A DNA stretch of 35,281 nucleotides from CAVTWS01 sp964390555 (GTDB lineage: Bacteria; Actinomycetota; Acidimicrobiia; Acidimicrobiales; SHLQ01): the NCBI GenBank assembly GCA_964390555.1, contig CAYMJU010000088.1, positions 1 through 35,281 of the forward strand, read 5' to 3'. The notes beneath the pieces were generated by a model. It had not been told where the DNA came from and ran no database searches. It worked only from the letters and a program-made list of their open reading frames with translations. Both the position numbers and the translations under genes were made by a program. How positions within the stretch are numbered: the stretch's first letter is position 1; each line of letters opens with the position of its first letter. This document shows positions 1-7,816 of this stretch, in pieces.

Positions 1-40
1 CACCCTCACCCACCAGATCAACTCCGCGACGGACCACTAG
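1..40 (+). CDS. C-terminal tail of an upstream gene (partial)
   Basis: An open frame enters from the left edge and ends at a TAG at 38-40, giving the C-terminal residues TLTHQINSATDH. All twelve sense codons end in G or C, as in the clear genes of this window, so it is probably the end of a real plus-strand gene. Too little is present to name a product. Confidence 0.4.
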   Translation, partial: TLTHQINSATDH

Positions 41-408
41 CGAGTTCGAAGAAGCGAACTCACACGGCCCCGTCCTACCCGGACCGACCGTTTCACCCGC
101 AGCAAGCCGCCGACTGCTGTGACGTCGCGGGCGCCGCGGACGACCCCGGCACGATGAGGATCCTGCCGTTGCCCGGGATGCCCGACTCGCCCGCCCGAGA
201 TCCGACACCGCGACCCGCAGCAGCCACGCACGCCGCCCAGCACCGCTGTCGCCCATACGGGCCGAAGTCGCGTGGTCGCTGCTCGGCTCTCGCCGGGACA
301 TCGAGCGCATGGTATCCAGCGCCCCTATCGGCACTTCGGCCGCAGTCCCCGCGGCTGCGCGTTGTGGGCGCCGTTCGGGGCGTGCGTCGTCAGGGGTGCG
401 TCACCGTC
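41..408. other. Gene-free stretch, nothing recognised
   Basis: This 370-base interval lies between the tail of the upstream gene and the end of the TetR gene. Open frames exist on both strands, but their translations are low-complexity Arg/Pro/Ala/Ser-rich and resemble no family. I see no RNA gene, repeat or clear terminator hairpin. Confidence 0.5.
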
Positions 409-1071
409 TCAAGGGCTGCGGCGGGCGGCTTTCGGGGGGTAGAGGGCGACGAGTGTTCCGAGCAACTTGGGGAGCAGAGGGCTGAAGTGGCCCTCGCCCC
501 AGGCGAGGCCGGGCTCGTTGGCCATCGCTTGGCCGATGACGCCGCTGATGAGAACTGATGTGACCCAGATCGCCTCGTCGGAGTCGGCGCCGGTGCCGAG
601 TTGGCCTGCCGCCGCGGCATCGGCGAGCGCCCGGCGTTGGAGCCGGACCATCTCGACGCTGGGGGCCATGGCCTCGGGCGTCGGCTCGAAGCTGGGGACC
701 GGGCGCCAGAACAGCAGTTGGCCGGTTGCCGGGTGGGCGAGCAACCAGCGGCCGCTGGCCTCGAGTCCAGCGGCGAGCGCGTCGAGGCCCGGCTCGGCTC
801 GGGCCATCGCGGAGCGCATGACGTCGAGGTGGGCTCGCTGGCCACGTTCGAAGAGGGCGTTATACATGGCCAATCGCGAATCGAAGTACTTGTAGATCGA
901 CGGCGGCTTCACCCCGAGCCGACGGGCGACCTCCGACAGGCTGAGGCCGTTGACGCCCTCCTCGTTCATCACGTCGACGGCGATGTCGAGGATCTCTTCG
1001 ATGGTCTCCTGGCGCCGCCGTTCTCGACGGTCACCTGGTGCGGGGGCGGTCACCTCGCTGGTCGAAGACAT
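409..1071 (-). CDS. TetR/AcrR family transcriptional regulator
   Basis: A 220-residue DNA-binding repressor of ordinary TetR length. After a short polar N-terminus (MSSTSEV...) and an Arg-rich patch comes the TetR helix-turn-helix: ILDIAVDVMNEEGVNGLSL, then EVARRLGVKPPSIYKYF, the classic recognition-helix pattern. The C-terminal two thirds is a variable helical ligand-binding/dimerisation domain resembling WHG-type TetR C-termini, with no identifiable ligand. I chose ATG 1071 over an upstream in-frame TTG at 1107 because a TACAGT box (1079-1084) sits 7 nt before it, with a TTGCTG -35 element 17 bp further up, which implies a leaderless transcript. It is divergent from the SRPBCC/metallo-hydrolase pair, and a palindrome between them is the likely autoregulatory operator. 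The inducer is unknown. Confidence 0.9.
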   Translation of the reverse strand: MSSTSEVTAPAPGDRRERRRQETIEEILDIAVDVMNEEGVNGLSLSEVARRLGVKPPSIYKYFDSRLAMYNALFERGQRAHLDVMRSAMARAEPGLDALAAGLEASGRWLLAHPATGQLLFWRPVPSFEPTPEAMAPSVEMVRLQRRALADAAAAGQLGTGADSDEAIWVTSVLISGVIGQAMANEPGLAWGEGHFSPLLPKLLGTLVALYPPKAARRSP

Positions 1072-1097
1072 GCTCCGCACTGTAGCAGAAGAATCGG

Positions 1098-1126
1098 TTG
1101 ACAGCAATAGCTATAGTTATTAGCTT
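1098..1126. promoter_or_regulatory. Divergent promoter with TetR-type operator palindrome
   Basis: An AT-rich island in a GC-rich background. AATAGCTATAGTTATT at 1106-1121 is an imperfect 16-bp palindrome (14 of 16 positions symmetric). On the plus strand a perfect TTGACA (1098-1103) precedes it, with a weak TAGCTT 17 bp downstream (1121-1126). On the minus strand TTGCTG (1107-1102) is the -35 of the TetR gene. A dimer bound at the palindrome would therefore cover core elements of both divergent promoters. Assignment to the adjacent TetR is inference from position. Confidence 0.6.
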
Positions 1127-1159
1127 CCGGAATATCACTACGAGAAAGGGAGGCACACG

Positions 1160-1696
1160 ATGGCACCGAAGAACCAGCGTTGGTGGTTGACCGAAGACCA
1201 CGTCGAGCTCGACATCCAAGCCAGCGCCGACGCGCTCTACACGATGATCTCCGACCTGCCCCGCATCGGGGCGTGGAGCCCGGAGTGCGAGAGCGTCGAC
1301 TGGGAGGGCGACGCCACCGTCCCCGTCGCGGGCACCACGTTCATGGGGCACAACGCGGTCGGACCCGGGCGGCGCATCCGCTACTCGCGCCACGGCCGGG
1401 TGCTGGTCGCCGATCCGGGACGCGAGTTCGCCTTCGTCACCGACGAGGGCGGCCGGGAGTCCACCGTGTGGCGCTACCGGTTCGAGCCCCAGGGCGACAG
1501 CAGCACCCGGGTGACCGAGGGCTACGAGGTGCGGTGGATCCCCCGGTGGGCGCGCATCCTCGACGTGCCCACCAACCGCCACAAGGAGCTGCTCAAAGGC
1601 ATGCGCACCACCCTCGAGCGCCTGAAAGCGACGGCCGAGGCCGAGCAGCGGGACGCGTCAGCTCCCGCCGAGGCCCAAAAGGAGGTCGGGTCATGA
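1160..1696 (+). CDS. SRPBCC (START/Bet v 1-like) family protein
   Basis: A 178-residue protein with the polyketide cyclase/dehydrase (SRPBCC) pattern: an N-terminal strand with VELDIQASADALYTMISDL, then IGAWSPECESVDWEG, a central FMGHN, and a C-terminal amphipathic helix (HKELLKGMRTTLERLK). These helix-grip folds bind hydrophobic ligands; some act as cyclases or aromatases, many only as carriers. No signal peptide, so cytosolic. A good ribosome site (AAAGGGAGG, 1145-1153) sits 6 nt before ATG 1160. The stop overlaps the next start by ATGA, so it is coupled to the metallo-hydrolase gene. It is likely controlled by the divergent TetR. The exact ligand cannot be read from the sequence. Confidence 0.85.
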   Translation: MAPKNQRWWLTEDHVELDIQASADALYTMISDLPRIGAWSPECESVDWEGDATVPVAGTTFMGHNAVGPGRRIRYSRHGRVLVADPGREFAFVTDEGGRESTVWRYRFEPQGDSSTRVTEGYEVRWIPRWARILDVPTNRHKELLKGMRTTLERLKATAEAEQRDASAPAEAQKEVGS

Positions 1697-2496
1697 CCAC
1701 CTGCTTCACCGCCACCCCCGGCGTCGATGTGATCACGACGACCGCCGACATCCCCGCCCTCGGCTCGCTCGCCATCAACGCGTTCGTGCTGCACGGCAGC
1801 GAGCCCGTCCTCGTCGACACCGGCACCGTTGCCGGCGGCGCCGAGTTCATGTCGGTGCTGTCGTCGGTGATCGATCCGGGCAAGCTGCGCTGGATCTGGC
1901 TCACCCACACCGACTTCGACCACATCGGCTCGCTGGCCACGCTCCTCGATGCCAATCCCTACCTGCGGGTGATCACGTCGTTCCTCGGCGTCGGCATCAT
2001 GGGGCTGTCGTCGATGCCGCTGCCGATGGACCGCGTCCACCTCGTCAACCCCGGCCAGTCCGTGACGGTCGGCGACCGCCGGCTGACCGCCGTGAAGCCG
2101 CCCGTCTACGACAACCCCATCACCACCGGCTTGTACGACGACCGAACCGGGATTCTGTTCAGCTCCGACTGTTTCGGTGCGGTGCTCCCCGCGGTCCCCC
2201 ACGCCGCCGCCGAGCTCGACCCCGACGAGCTGCGGGCCGGGCAGTTGCGCTGGGCGACCATCGACTCGGCTTGGGTGCACGACGTCGACCGCGACGCCTT
2301 CAGCCTCGCCCTCGACCAGGTGCGAGCGATCGAGCCGACCATGGTGTGCAGCAGCCACCTCCCGCCCGCCCCCGGCGCCATGCTCGACGTCTTCGTCGAC
2401 TCTCTGGCCCTCGTGCCCGCCGCCGACCGCTACGTCGGCCCCGACCAGGCCGCCCTCGAAGCGATGCTCGCCGGCATGGCCGACGTTCCCGCCTGA
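1693..2496 (+). CDS. Metallo-beta-lactamase-fold hydrolase
   Basis: A 267-residue MBL-fold protein. Seen: an N-terminal strand region with the FVLHGSEPVLVDTGT signature (the conserved Asp of the fold), then the metal motif THTDFDHIGSL near residues 73-83, a later LFSSDCFGA (bridging Asp) and a C-terminal SSHLPPAPG His. The canonical HxHxDH has Asp in place of the second His (HxDxDH), which recalls the HxExDH of flavodiiron proteins and may alter metal preference. No flavodoxin domain follows. Start ATG 1693 overlaps the upstream stop, so the two are one operon. Probably a cytosolic hydrolase or oxidoreductase-like member; substrate unknown. Confidence 0.85.
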   Translation: MTTCFTATPGVDVITTTADIPALGSLAINAFVLHGSEPVLVDTGTVAGGAEFMSVLSSVIDPGKLRWIWLTHTDFDHIGSLATLLDANPYLRVITSFLGVGIMGLSSMPLPMDRVHLVNPGQSVTVGDRRLTAVKPPVYDNPITTGLYDDRTGILFSSDCFGAVLPAVPHAAAELDPDELRAGQLRWATIDSAWVHDVDRDAFSLALDQVRAIEPTMVCSSHLPPAPGAMLDVFVDSLALVPAADRYVGPDQAALEAMLAGMADVPA

Positions 2497-2751
2497 ACCG
2501 GGCCGACATCCGACCGCCCGCGCTCCCGGACCGGACGCTCGACATCACAGCGCCCGCACCGAATCGGCGATACACGCTCATCCACTACGCACCGAAGCGT
2601 GCCTCCTCTGGCGCGACGAGAGCAGCCGGCGCGGGTCGCACCAACACCGACTCGAGGTCGGCGGTCGCTCCGCCACGATCGAGCGCGACGTAGCCGGCGC
2701 AATGCGCTGAATGACCGCCCGGCACCGCCGATCACTTCGTTCGGCCGGACG

Positions 2752-3030
2752 TCACCTCGTTCGGTAGACGGAGCCACGGTGGTCGACGCGGAGCACTGTC
2801 ACTGTTCGTTTGCCATCGTCGATCCGATACAGGACGCGGTAACTCCCTCGGCGTGCGCTGTGGATGCCAGCGAGTTCCTTGCGCAGCTCTCGACCGACGC
2901 GACGGGGATTCTCGATCAGCGAGCCGGTGATGAAGTCGATGACGGCAGCGCTGACCGCTTCGGGGAGAGTCTCGGCGATCGCACGCGCCGCGGGACCGGC
3001 AACGACGAGTTCGTAGCCGGCTTCGGTCAT
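2752..3030 (-). CDS. RelE/ParE family toxin of a type II toxin-antitoxin pair
   Basis: A 92-residue basic protein with the RelE layout: YELVVAGPAARAIAETLPEAV at the N-terminus, a middle helix ending in NPRRVGRELRKELAGIHSARRG, then the strand SYRVLYRIDDGKRTVTVLRVDHRGSVYR. The Arg in SYRVLYRID and the C-terminal HR..VYR match residues used by RelE toxins to cleave mRNA on the ribosome (family knowledge). Start ATG 3030 overlaps the antitoxin stop by 4 nt (ATGA), the usual antitoxin-then-toxin order. All features point to an intact module. Confidence 0.9.
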   Translation of the reverse strand: MTEAGYELVVAGPAARAIAETLPEAVSAAVIDFITGSLIENPRRVGRELRKELAGIHSARRGSYRVLYRIDDGKRTVTVLRVDHRGSVYRTR

Positions 3031-3305
3031 CGGGTGGGTGATGCGCGCAACGCTCGGACGGCCTCAACGCCTCGGACCACGTCGCCAGCGGCTACGGCGG
3101 CTTCGGCCTCGACGAGTTCCTTGATCGCGTCGTGGTCACCGAGCAGCTCGAGGGTCTCCTCGAGACTGTCGAGGTCATCCGGGCTGATCAGAACGGCGGC
3201 GGGTCGACCGTTCCGCGTGATAACGATGCGTTCGTGCTCTCGGTCAACGCGGTCAACGAATTCGGAGAACCGGTCCTTCACGTTCCGCAACGAATCAGTC
3301 GTCAT
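3027..3305 (-). CDS. Phd/YefM family antitoxin
   Basis: A 92-residue protein with a Phd/YefM N-terminal DNA-binding domain: TTDSLRNVKDRFSEFVDRVD, then ERIVITRNGRPAAVLISPDDLDSLEETLELL. This sequence, with the NGRPAAVLIS strand, is diagnostic. The C-terminal 35 residues (EAEAAVAAGDVVRGVEAVRAL) form the flexible segment expected to wrap the toxin. ATG 3305 is preferred to a GTG at 3326 because homologs begin close to it and a CACAAT box lies 7 nt upstream, suggesting a near-leaderless message. It lies first in a two-gene operon with the RelE-type toxin and should autorepress with it. Confidence 0.88.
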   Translation of the reverse strand: MTTDSLRNVKDRFSEFVDRVDREHERIVITRNGRPAAVLISPDDLDSLEETLELLGDHDAIKELVEAEAAVAAGDVVRGVEAVRALRASPTR

Positions 3306-3565
3306 GGTCACGATTGTGCCACGCACACGAGTCTGTGGCTACCCGCCGGAGACAACCAACGACGACTGACCACAAGCCGCCCGAGAACCGGCGGAGCCGT
3401 TGCGGTCGACGTCGTCGAGTCGGTGCTCATGTCGCGAACACCGCCGCGTGTGTTCCGATCGCAGCGGCCGACACCGTCGGGTGGGCGCTGCGACGTACTT
3501 GAGGCGCGGGTTCTTAGGGTTGGACGAGGGCGTCGAGTTTGTCGACGGCGATGCAGGAGAGTGTC

Positions 3566-4123
3566 ATGGCGAAGCTGATCTACGCGTCGAACATGTCCCT
3601 CGACGGCTGCACCGAGGACGAGAGCGGCGCCTTCGACTGGGCACCGCCGGACGACGACGTGTTCGTGTTCATCACCGAGCTCATGCGGTCCGCAGGCACG
3701 TACCTCTATGGGCGGCGCATGTACGAGACCCTTGCTGTGTGGGAAAGCGACGCCACCCTGGCCAACCGGTCGGACCTCATGGCCGACTACGCGAGCGCCT
3801 GGCAGACGGCGGACAAGGTCGTGTACTCCTCAACCCTGGTCGCACCACGCACCGCGAACACTCGGCTCGAACGCCACTTCGACCCCAGCACGGTACGCGA
3901 CCTGAAGGCCGTCGCCAGTAGGGATCTGTTGGTCGGTGGCCCGAACCTGGCCGCCCAGGCTCTCGCCGCTGGCCTGGTCGACGAATTGGCCTTGTTCGTC
4001 TGGCCCGTCGTCCTCGGTGGGCGCACCCCCGCACTGCCGACCGACATGCACGTCGATCTGAAGCTAATTGACGAGCACCGGTTCAGCAGCGGCGTCGTTC
4101 ACCTCCACTACCGCCTTCGGTAA
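3566..4123 (+). CDS. Dihydrofolate reductase family protein (RibD C-terminal-like)
   Basis: A 185-residue protein of the RibD_C/DHFR-like superfamily. Seen: KLIYASNMSLDGCTED at the N-terminus, YLYGRRMYETLAVW (the G-R-x-x-Y-E motif), KVVYSSTL, then LLVGGPNLAAQALAAGLVDEL and the VWPVVLGGRTP terminus. Members are NADPH-dependent reductases; most actinobacterial paralogs lack a proven substrate. ATG 3566 is chosen over in-frame TTG 3539 and ATG 3551 because AGGAG lies 6 nt upstream of it and the family N-terminus starts there. It stands alone on the plus strand between two toxin-antitoxin traces, with no operon partner. Confidence 0.88.
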   Translation: MAKLIYASNMSLDGCTEDESGAFDWAPPDDDVFVFITELMRSAGTYLYGRRMYETLAVWESDATLANRSDLMADYASAWQTADKVVYSSTLVAPRTANTRLERHFDPSTVRDLKAVASRDLLVGGPNLAAQALAAGLVDELALFVWPVVLGGRTPALPTDMHVDLKLIDEHRFSSGVVHLHYRLR

Positions 4124-4233
4124 CGTCGCAGGGACCTCGCGCGCTCGCGCACCTGCCCCCTGGATCAGGACGAGCGACATCGCGAACGATCGCCAAGGTC
4201 CGGTCGCGTGTGTCGCCCGTGCCGCCAACGGGG

Positions 4234-4416
4234 CTACCAGGGCCGGATGACCTCTATGCGACTGCTGTCGACTTCGTCAGACGCGGTGAACAGTGCCACG
4301 TCCAGCTGCTCGGCAAGCAACAGCGCTGACCATGAATCGAGCGCGTCCACGGCCTCGAGGCCAGCGCGCTCCAGCGTGTCAGCGATGAGGGTCCGCACCG
4401 CGAACCACTCTTGCAC
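4234..4416 (-). pseudogene. Remnant of a PIN-domain (VapC-like) toxin
   Basis: A 60-codon minus-strand frame resembling the C-terminal half of PIN-domain ribonucleases: ADTLERAGLEAVDALDSWS, then ALLLAEQLDVALFTASDEV and RIEVIRPW. This matches the DAxxAAxAxxxxxxLxTxD region that supplies the later acidic residues. The N-terminal strand with the first catalytic Asp and the usual antitoxin partner are absent upstream, so it is read as a decayed toxin gene. It could instead be a chance frame, since the similarity is moderate. The rest of 4124-4463 shows nothing recognisable. Confidence 0.4.
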
Positions 4417-4463
4417 CGCAGCGAGGGTATAACACGCGCAAGCGGTTGGTCCGACCGTGACGG

Positions 4464-4946
4464 CTACTCGGCGTGCCAGACGTCGTAGATGTGCAACGTG
4501 TCCTGGTACTCCTTGTAGAGCACGAGTTGGCCGTCGCGGATGCGCATCAAGACGAAGTAGAGGTTGCGGTAGCGACGCCCGTTGGTGGGGTTCAGGGTGT
4601 CGCCGGCGATCTCGACCGCGACCCGGTCGTCTTGCGCGGTGACGCTCACCACGGTCATGCGGAAGCGGCGCACCGGGATCGTCTCAGCGACCTCGAACAG
4701 GTGGGCGAAGTTGGCGAGCATCTCGGCCTTGGTCTTCACCATGGCCCCGAGGAGCGTGAGCTCCATGCCCTTCAGCGCGGCGGACTGGAACGGTCGGGGC
4801 TCGGTCTCGCCGTCGGCGACCATGGCCGTGTGCCACACGAAGTCCTCGGCCATGAGCCGTTCGAGCGTCGCCAGGTCCCGCGCGTCGAACGCCTCGACGA
4901 AGGCGCGACCGACCGCCGCGTTGGCGAGAGGATCGTCGGCATTCAT
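4464..4946 (-). CDS. NTF2-like / SnoaL-like protein
   Basis: A 160-residue cone-shaped NTF2-fold protein: NAAVGRAFVEAFDARDLATL, then ERLMAEDFVWHTAM, a middle helix (EMLANFAHLFEVAETIPV), and the two long strands RVAVEIAGDTLNPTNGRRY and RNLYFVLMRIRDGQLVLYKEYQD. Such proteins include ketosteroid isomerases, epoxide hydrolases and non-catalytic binders. ATG 4946 fits the family start better than an upstream TTG at 4964; the purine-rich GGCGAGAGG lies directly against it, so the start is somewhat uncertain. It follows the peptide-type binding lipoprotein by 38 nt on the same strand and is probably the last gene of that operon. Confidence 0.82.
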   Translation of the reverse strand: MNADDPLANAAVGRAFVEAFDARDLATLERLMAEDFVWHTAMVADGETEPRPFQSAALKGMELTLLGAMVKTKAEMLANFAHLFEVAETIPVRRFRMTVVSVTAQDDRVAVEIAGDTLNPTNGRRYRNLYFVLMRIRDGQLVLYKEYQDTLHIYDVWHAE

Positions 4947-4984
4947 CCTCTCGCCAGACTGCAATCAGCGTCGATGCCGGCCCG

Positions 4985-6667
4985 TCAGCCTTCGGCGTTG
5001 ACCCAGGTCTCGCGGGGATCCGGGACGATGACGTTGCCGATCGGCCACACGTCGACGGCGCCGAGCCGCTCAGTGTTGTAGCCGGCCAGTCCGGCCCGGA
5101 ACAGGAAGAATCCGCTGAGCGCGTCGCCGACCACGATCTCCTCGATCTGGTGCCACAGGTCGGCCGCCTCGGGGCTGTCGTCGCTCACGGCCCGCAGCTG
5201 GCCCACCAGCTCGTTGAGCTCGGGATCGTCGTAGCCACAGGCGTTCCCGATAGCGTCGCCGGTCCACTGATCGAGCTTCATCCGGTTTGCGGCGTTGCCC
5301 GGGTAGAGCCCGATGCCGGCCACCTGCGGCCGAAGGAACTCCTCGACGTAGTTGTTGGCCGTGATGAGGTTGAGGGTGATGCCGACCTCGCCGAGCTGCT
5401 GCTGCATGACCTGGGCGACGTCGGGCAGACTCAACGCCGGGATCACGTACATGTCGATGTCGAACCCGTCGGCGTAGCCCGCCTCCTCCAACAGCGCGGC
5501 GGCGGCATCGGGGTCGTAGGCCAAGAAGTCGACCAGGTCGGGGTTGTTGAACACGTGCCCATCGGGCCAGGGCTGCGTAGAAGGCGACGCAGTCCCCGCG
5601 TAGATGGCCTCGCCGATCGCCTCGCGGTCGATCGCCATGTTGATCGCCCGGCGCACCAGCGGATCGGCCAGCGGACCATCGGTCTTGCAGAACATGGTGT
5701 TGACGGTCTGGTTGGCGTCGGTGTTGACGAGCACGTCGAGGTTGCCGGTGAGGGCCGGGATCTGCGCCGCGTCGGTGATCACGAGATCGATCTGGTCGGC
5801 CTGCAGCGCCGCCGTCCCCGACTGGGGCTGGTCGGAGGCGATCTGCACGATCTCGATGCCGCCGATGAGGATCGACTCGGCGTCCCAGTACGTCTCGGAC
5901 TTCTCGAACACCACCGCTTGCTCGACCTCGAACGAGGTCACCACGAACGGTCCGGCCCCGATGGGGCTCTGCGGATCGACGCCGTCGGGAGCGATCGATG
6001 TCTGCCACTGGGCGAGGAAGTTGTACCAACTCGGGGCCGTGCCGTCGCCGATCGTGAGCCGGACCGTGGTCGGGTCGACCGCCTCTACGCCGGTGAGGGC
6101 GAAGAAGGGCTCCGACAGCGCCGCCGGGTCTCCCTCGGCGAGGTTGCGCTCGAGCCCGACCTTCACCGCCTCGGCGTCGAATGGCGACCCGTCCGAGAAC
6201 GTTAGGCCCTCTCGGAGCGTGACCTCGATGGTGTTGGGATCGACCACCGTGGCACTCTCCGCCAAGTCGGGCTCGACGCCGCCGTCCTGGGTCGGGCGCA
6301 GGAGGCGGCCATACACCATGTACAACCAGGCGTCGTGCACGCCCGACGTCGACAGCGTCGGATCGAGATCGAACGCGCCTCCGGACTCGGGCCGCAGGTC
6401 GTAGCCGACCCTGACCACACCCGCGGGATCCGCGGCGTCGGCGACCACCGTGGTCGTGGTCTCGGTGCCGGCCACCGTGGTGTCGGTGCCCGGCTCGGCG
6501 TCACCCGGCTCGCTGGTATCGGTGACGTCGGGCGCCACGGTCGTCGTCGACTCGGAACCGGAATCGTCGTCGTCATCATCGCCACAGCCGGTAGCGGCGA
6601 GGGCGGTGACCAGAATCACCGCGAGGAGGAGGCGGCGCGCGCGCCGGCCGAAGAACGTTTCCATCAT
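4985..6667 (-). CDS. ABC transporter substrate-binding lipoprotein, family 5 (peptide/nickel type)
   Basis: A 560-residue extracellular solute-binding protein. The N-terminus has a Sec signal (RRARRLLLAVILVTALAATGC) ending in a lipobox, then a run of Asp and a roughly 50-residue Thr/Asp/Glu-rich tether typical of surface lipoproteins in this group. The mature part carries the SBP_bac_5 signature (DPNTIEVTLREGLTFSDGSPF) and later INMAIDREAIGEAIY. ATG 6667 is chosen because GAGGGG lies 7 nt upstream; a second ATG follows at once. The gene lies downstream of the permease and ATPase genes, an order less usual than binding protein first. Ligands of this family include peptides, nickel, sugars and small organics; here it is unknown. 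Confidence 0.93.
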   Translation of the reverse strand: MMETFFGRRARRLLLAVILVTALAATGCGDDDDDDSGSESTTTVAPDVTDTSEPGDAEPGTDTTVAGTETTTTVVADAADPAGVVRVGYDLRPESGGAFDLDPTLSTSGVHDAWLYMVYGRLLRPTQDGGVEPDLAESATVVDPNTIEVTLREGLTFSDGSPFDAEAVKVGLERNLAEGDPAALSEPFFALTGVEAVDPTTVRLTIGDGTAPSWYNFLAQWQTSIAPDGVDPQSPIGAGPFVVTSFEVEQAVVFEKSETYWDAESILIGGIEIVQIASDQPQSGTAALQADQIDLVITDAAQIPALTGNLDVLVNTDANQTVNTMFCKTDGPLADPLVRRAINMAIDREAIGEAIYAGTASPSTQPWPDGHVFNNPDLVDFLAYDPDAAAALLEEAGYADGFDIDMYVIPALSLPDVAQVMQQQLGEVGITLNLITANNYVEEFLRPQVAGIGLYPGNAANRMKLDQWTGDAIGNACGYDDPELNELVGQLRAVSDDSPEAADLWHQIEEIVVGDALSGFFLFRAGLAGYNTERLGAVDVWPIGNVIVPDPRETWVNAEG

Positions 6668-6772
6668 CGATTTACCCCTCTTATTTCGATTCCCTGATGA
6701 TCGCGCGTCGGACGCCGGACCACCCACTGGACAGTGGTCGCGCCCTCTACGGGTCGGGGGTCGAACACCTCG

Positions 6773-7816
6773 CTACACCCCGACCGTGGTGGTGGCCGAT
6801 GGAAGGGGAAGCTCGGCGACGGACCGCCCATCGAGCCGGGGACCGTGGGTGTGAAGGTGGCACTCCACGACCGTGCCGTCGGGCGTGGCGAAGGGCTCGG
6901 GGGCCACCGCTCGGCACATGTCCATGGCGAAGGGACACCGGGTGTGGAATCGGCATCCCTCGATCGGCTGCGCCGCCGATGGCAGATCGCCGCGCAGCAC
7001 GATCCGGTCGGGTACCACGCCGTCGTGCGCGGGCCGGCCCGGAACGGCCGACAGCAAGGCGAGCGTGTACGGGTGCCGAGGTGTGGCGATCACCGACGCG
7101 ACCGATCCAGTCTCGACGATGCGACCCAGATACGCCACCGCCACCCGATCGCTCATGTGCTCGACGACGGTCAGGTCGTGAGAGATGAACAGGTACGCCA
7201 CGCCGGTGCTGACCTGCAGATCGTTGAGGAGGTTGATGATCTCGCCCTGGGTGGACACGTCGAGCGAGCTCACGGGCTCGTCGAGCATGACCAGCTTGGG
7301 CTCGAGCACCAGCGCGCGGGCGATCGCCACCCGCTGCAGCTGCCCCCCGGAGAACTGCCGCGGGTAACGGGAGGCCGCGCTCTCGGACAGGCCGACCAAC
7401 CCGAAGAGCTCGGCGACGCGAGCGCGCCGGGCCGCACGATCGTGGGTCCCGTGCGTCCGGAGCGGCTCGGCGACGGACTCACCCACCGGCGTGAACGGAT
7501 CGAGCGACGAGTAGGGGTCCTGGAACACGAACGCGAGCGACCGCCGCGCTTCCAGCCGCTCGCTCCGGCTCATGGCGCCCACGTCGCGCCCATCGAGCAG
7601 GACCCGGCCTTCGGTCGGGGCGAGCAGCCCCAGGGCGATGCGCCCCAACGTCGACTTGCCCGATCCCGATTCGCCGACCAGCCCGAGCGTCTCGCCCGCC
7701 GCGATCTCGAGATCGACATTGTCGGCTGCGCGCACCCAACCGACGGTCCGGCGGAGCAGGGGGCTCTTGCGCGCGAAGCGCATCGAGACACCCTCGAGTT
7801 CGAGGAGGGGGGTCAC
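6773..7816 (-). CDS. ABC transporter ATP-binding protein, DppF/OppF type
   Basis: A 347-residue ATPase for an oligopeptide/nickel-type importer. Visible in order: Walker A GESGSGKST (48-56), Q-loop VFQDPYSSL (97-105), signature FSGGQLQR (155-162), Walker B LVMLDEP (175-181), switch His in ISHDL (His213), then the C-terminal oligo_HPY region with RHPYTLALL and CRFHTRCPFAMDMC. Start is GTG 7816, which overlaps the stop of the upstream permease-ATPase fusion as GTGA, so translation is coupled. It would pair with the ATPase half of that fusion to energise the permease. Confidence 0.93.
   Translation of the reverse strand: MTPLLELEGVSMRFARKSPLLRRTVGWVRAADNVDLEIAAGETLGLVGESGSGKSTLGRIALGLLAPTEGRVLLDGRDVGAMSRSERLEARRSLAFVFQDPYSSLDPFTPVGESVAEPLRTHGTHDRAARRARVAELFGLVGLSESAASRYPRQFSGGQLQRVAIARALVLEPKLVMLDEPVSSLDVSTQGEIINLLNDLQVSTGVAYLFISHDLTVVEHMSDRVAVAYLGRIVETGSVASVIATPRHPYTLALLSAVPGRPAHDGVVPDRIVLRGDLPSAAQPIEGCRFHTRCPFAMDMCRAVAPEPFATPDGTVVECHLHTHGPRLDGRSVAELPLPSATTTVGV

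Noticed and set aside
1099..1105. TGACAGC next to the TetR operator
   Set aside because: It resembles a half-site of the shared motif but has no partner half and is explained by the TTGACA -35 element.
2497..2751. Possible gene between the metallo-hydrolase and the RelE-type toxin
   Set aside because: Frames here are extensions or shadows of neighbours; no start with a ribosome site and no family pattern.
6724..6737. Inverted repeat CCACTG-GA-CAGTGG before the peptide-type binding-protein gene
   Set aside because: The half-sites face the opposite way from the shared operator and the 2-nt loop is too small for a hairpin; role unclear.
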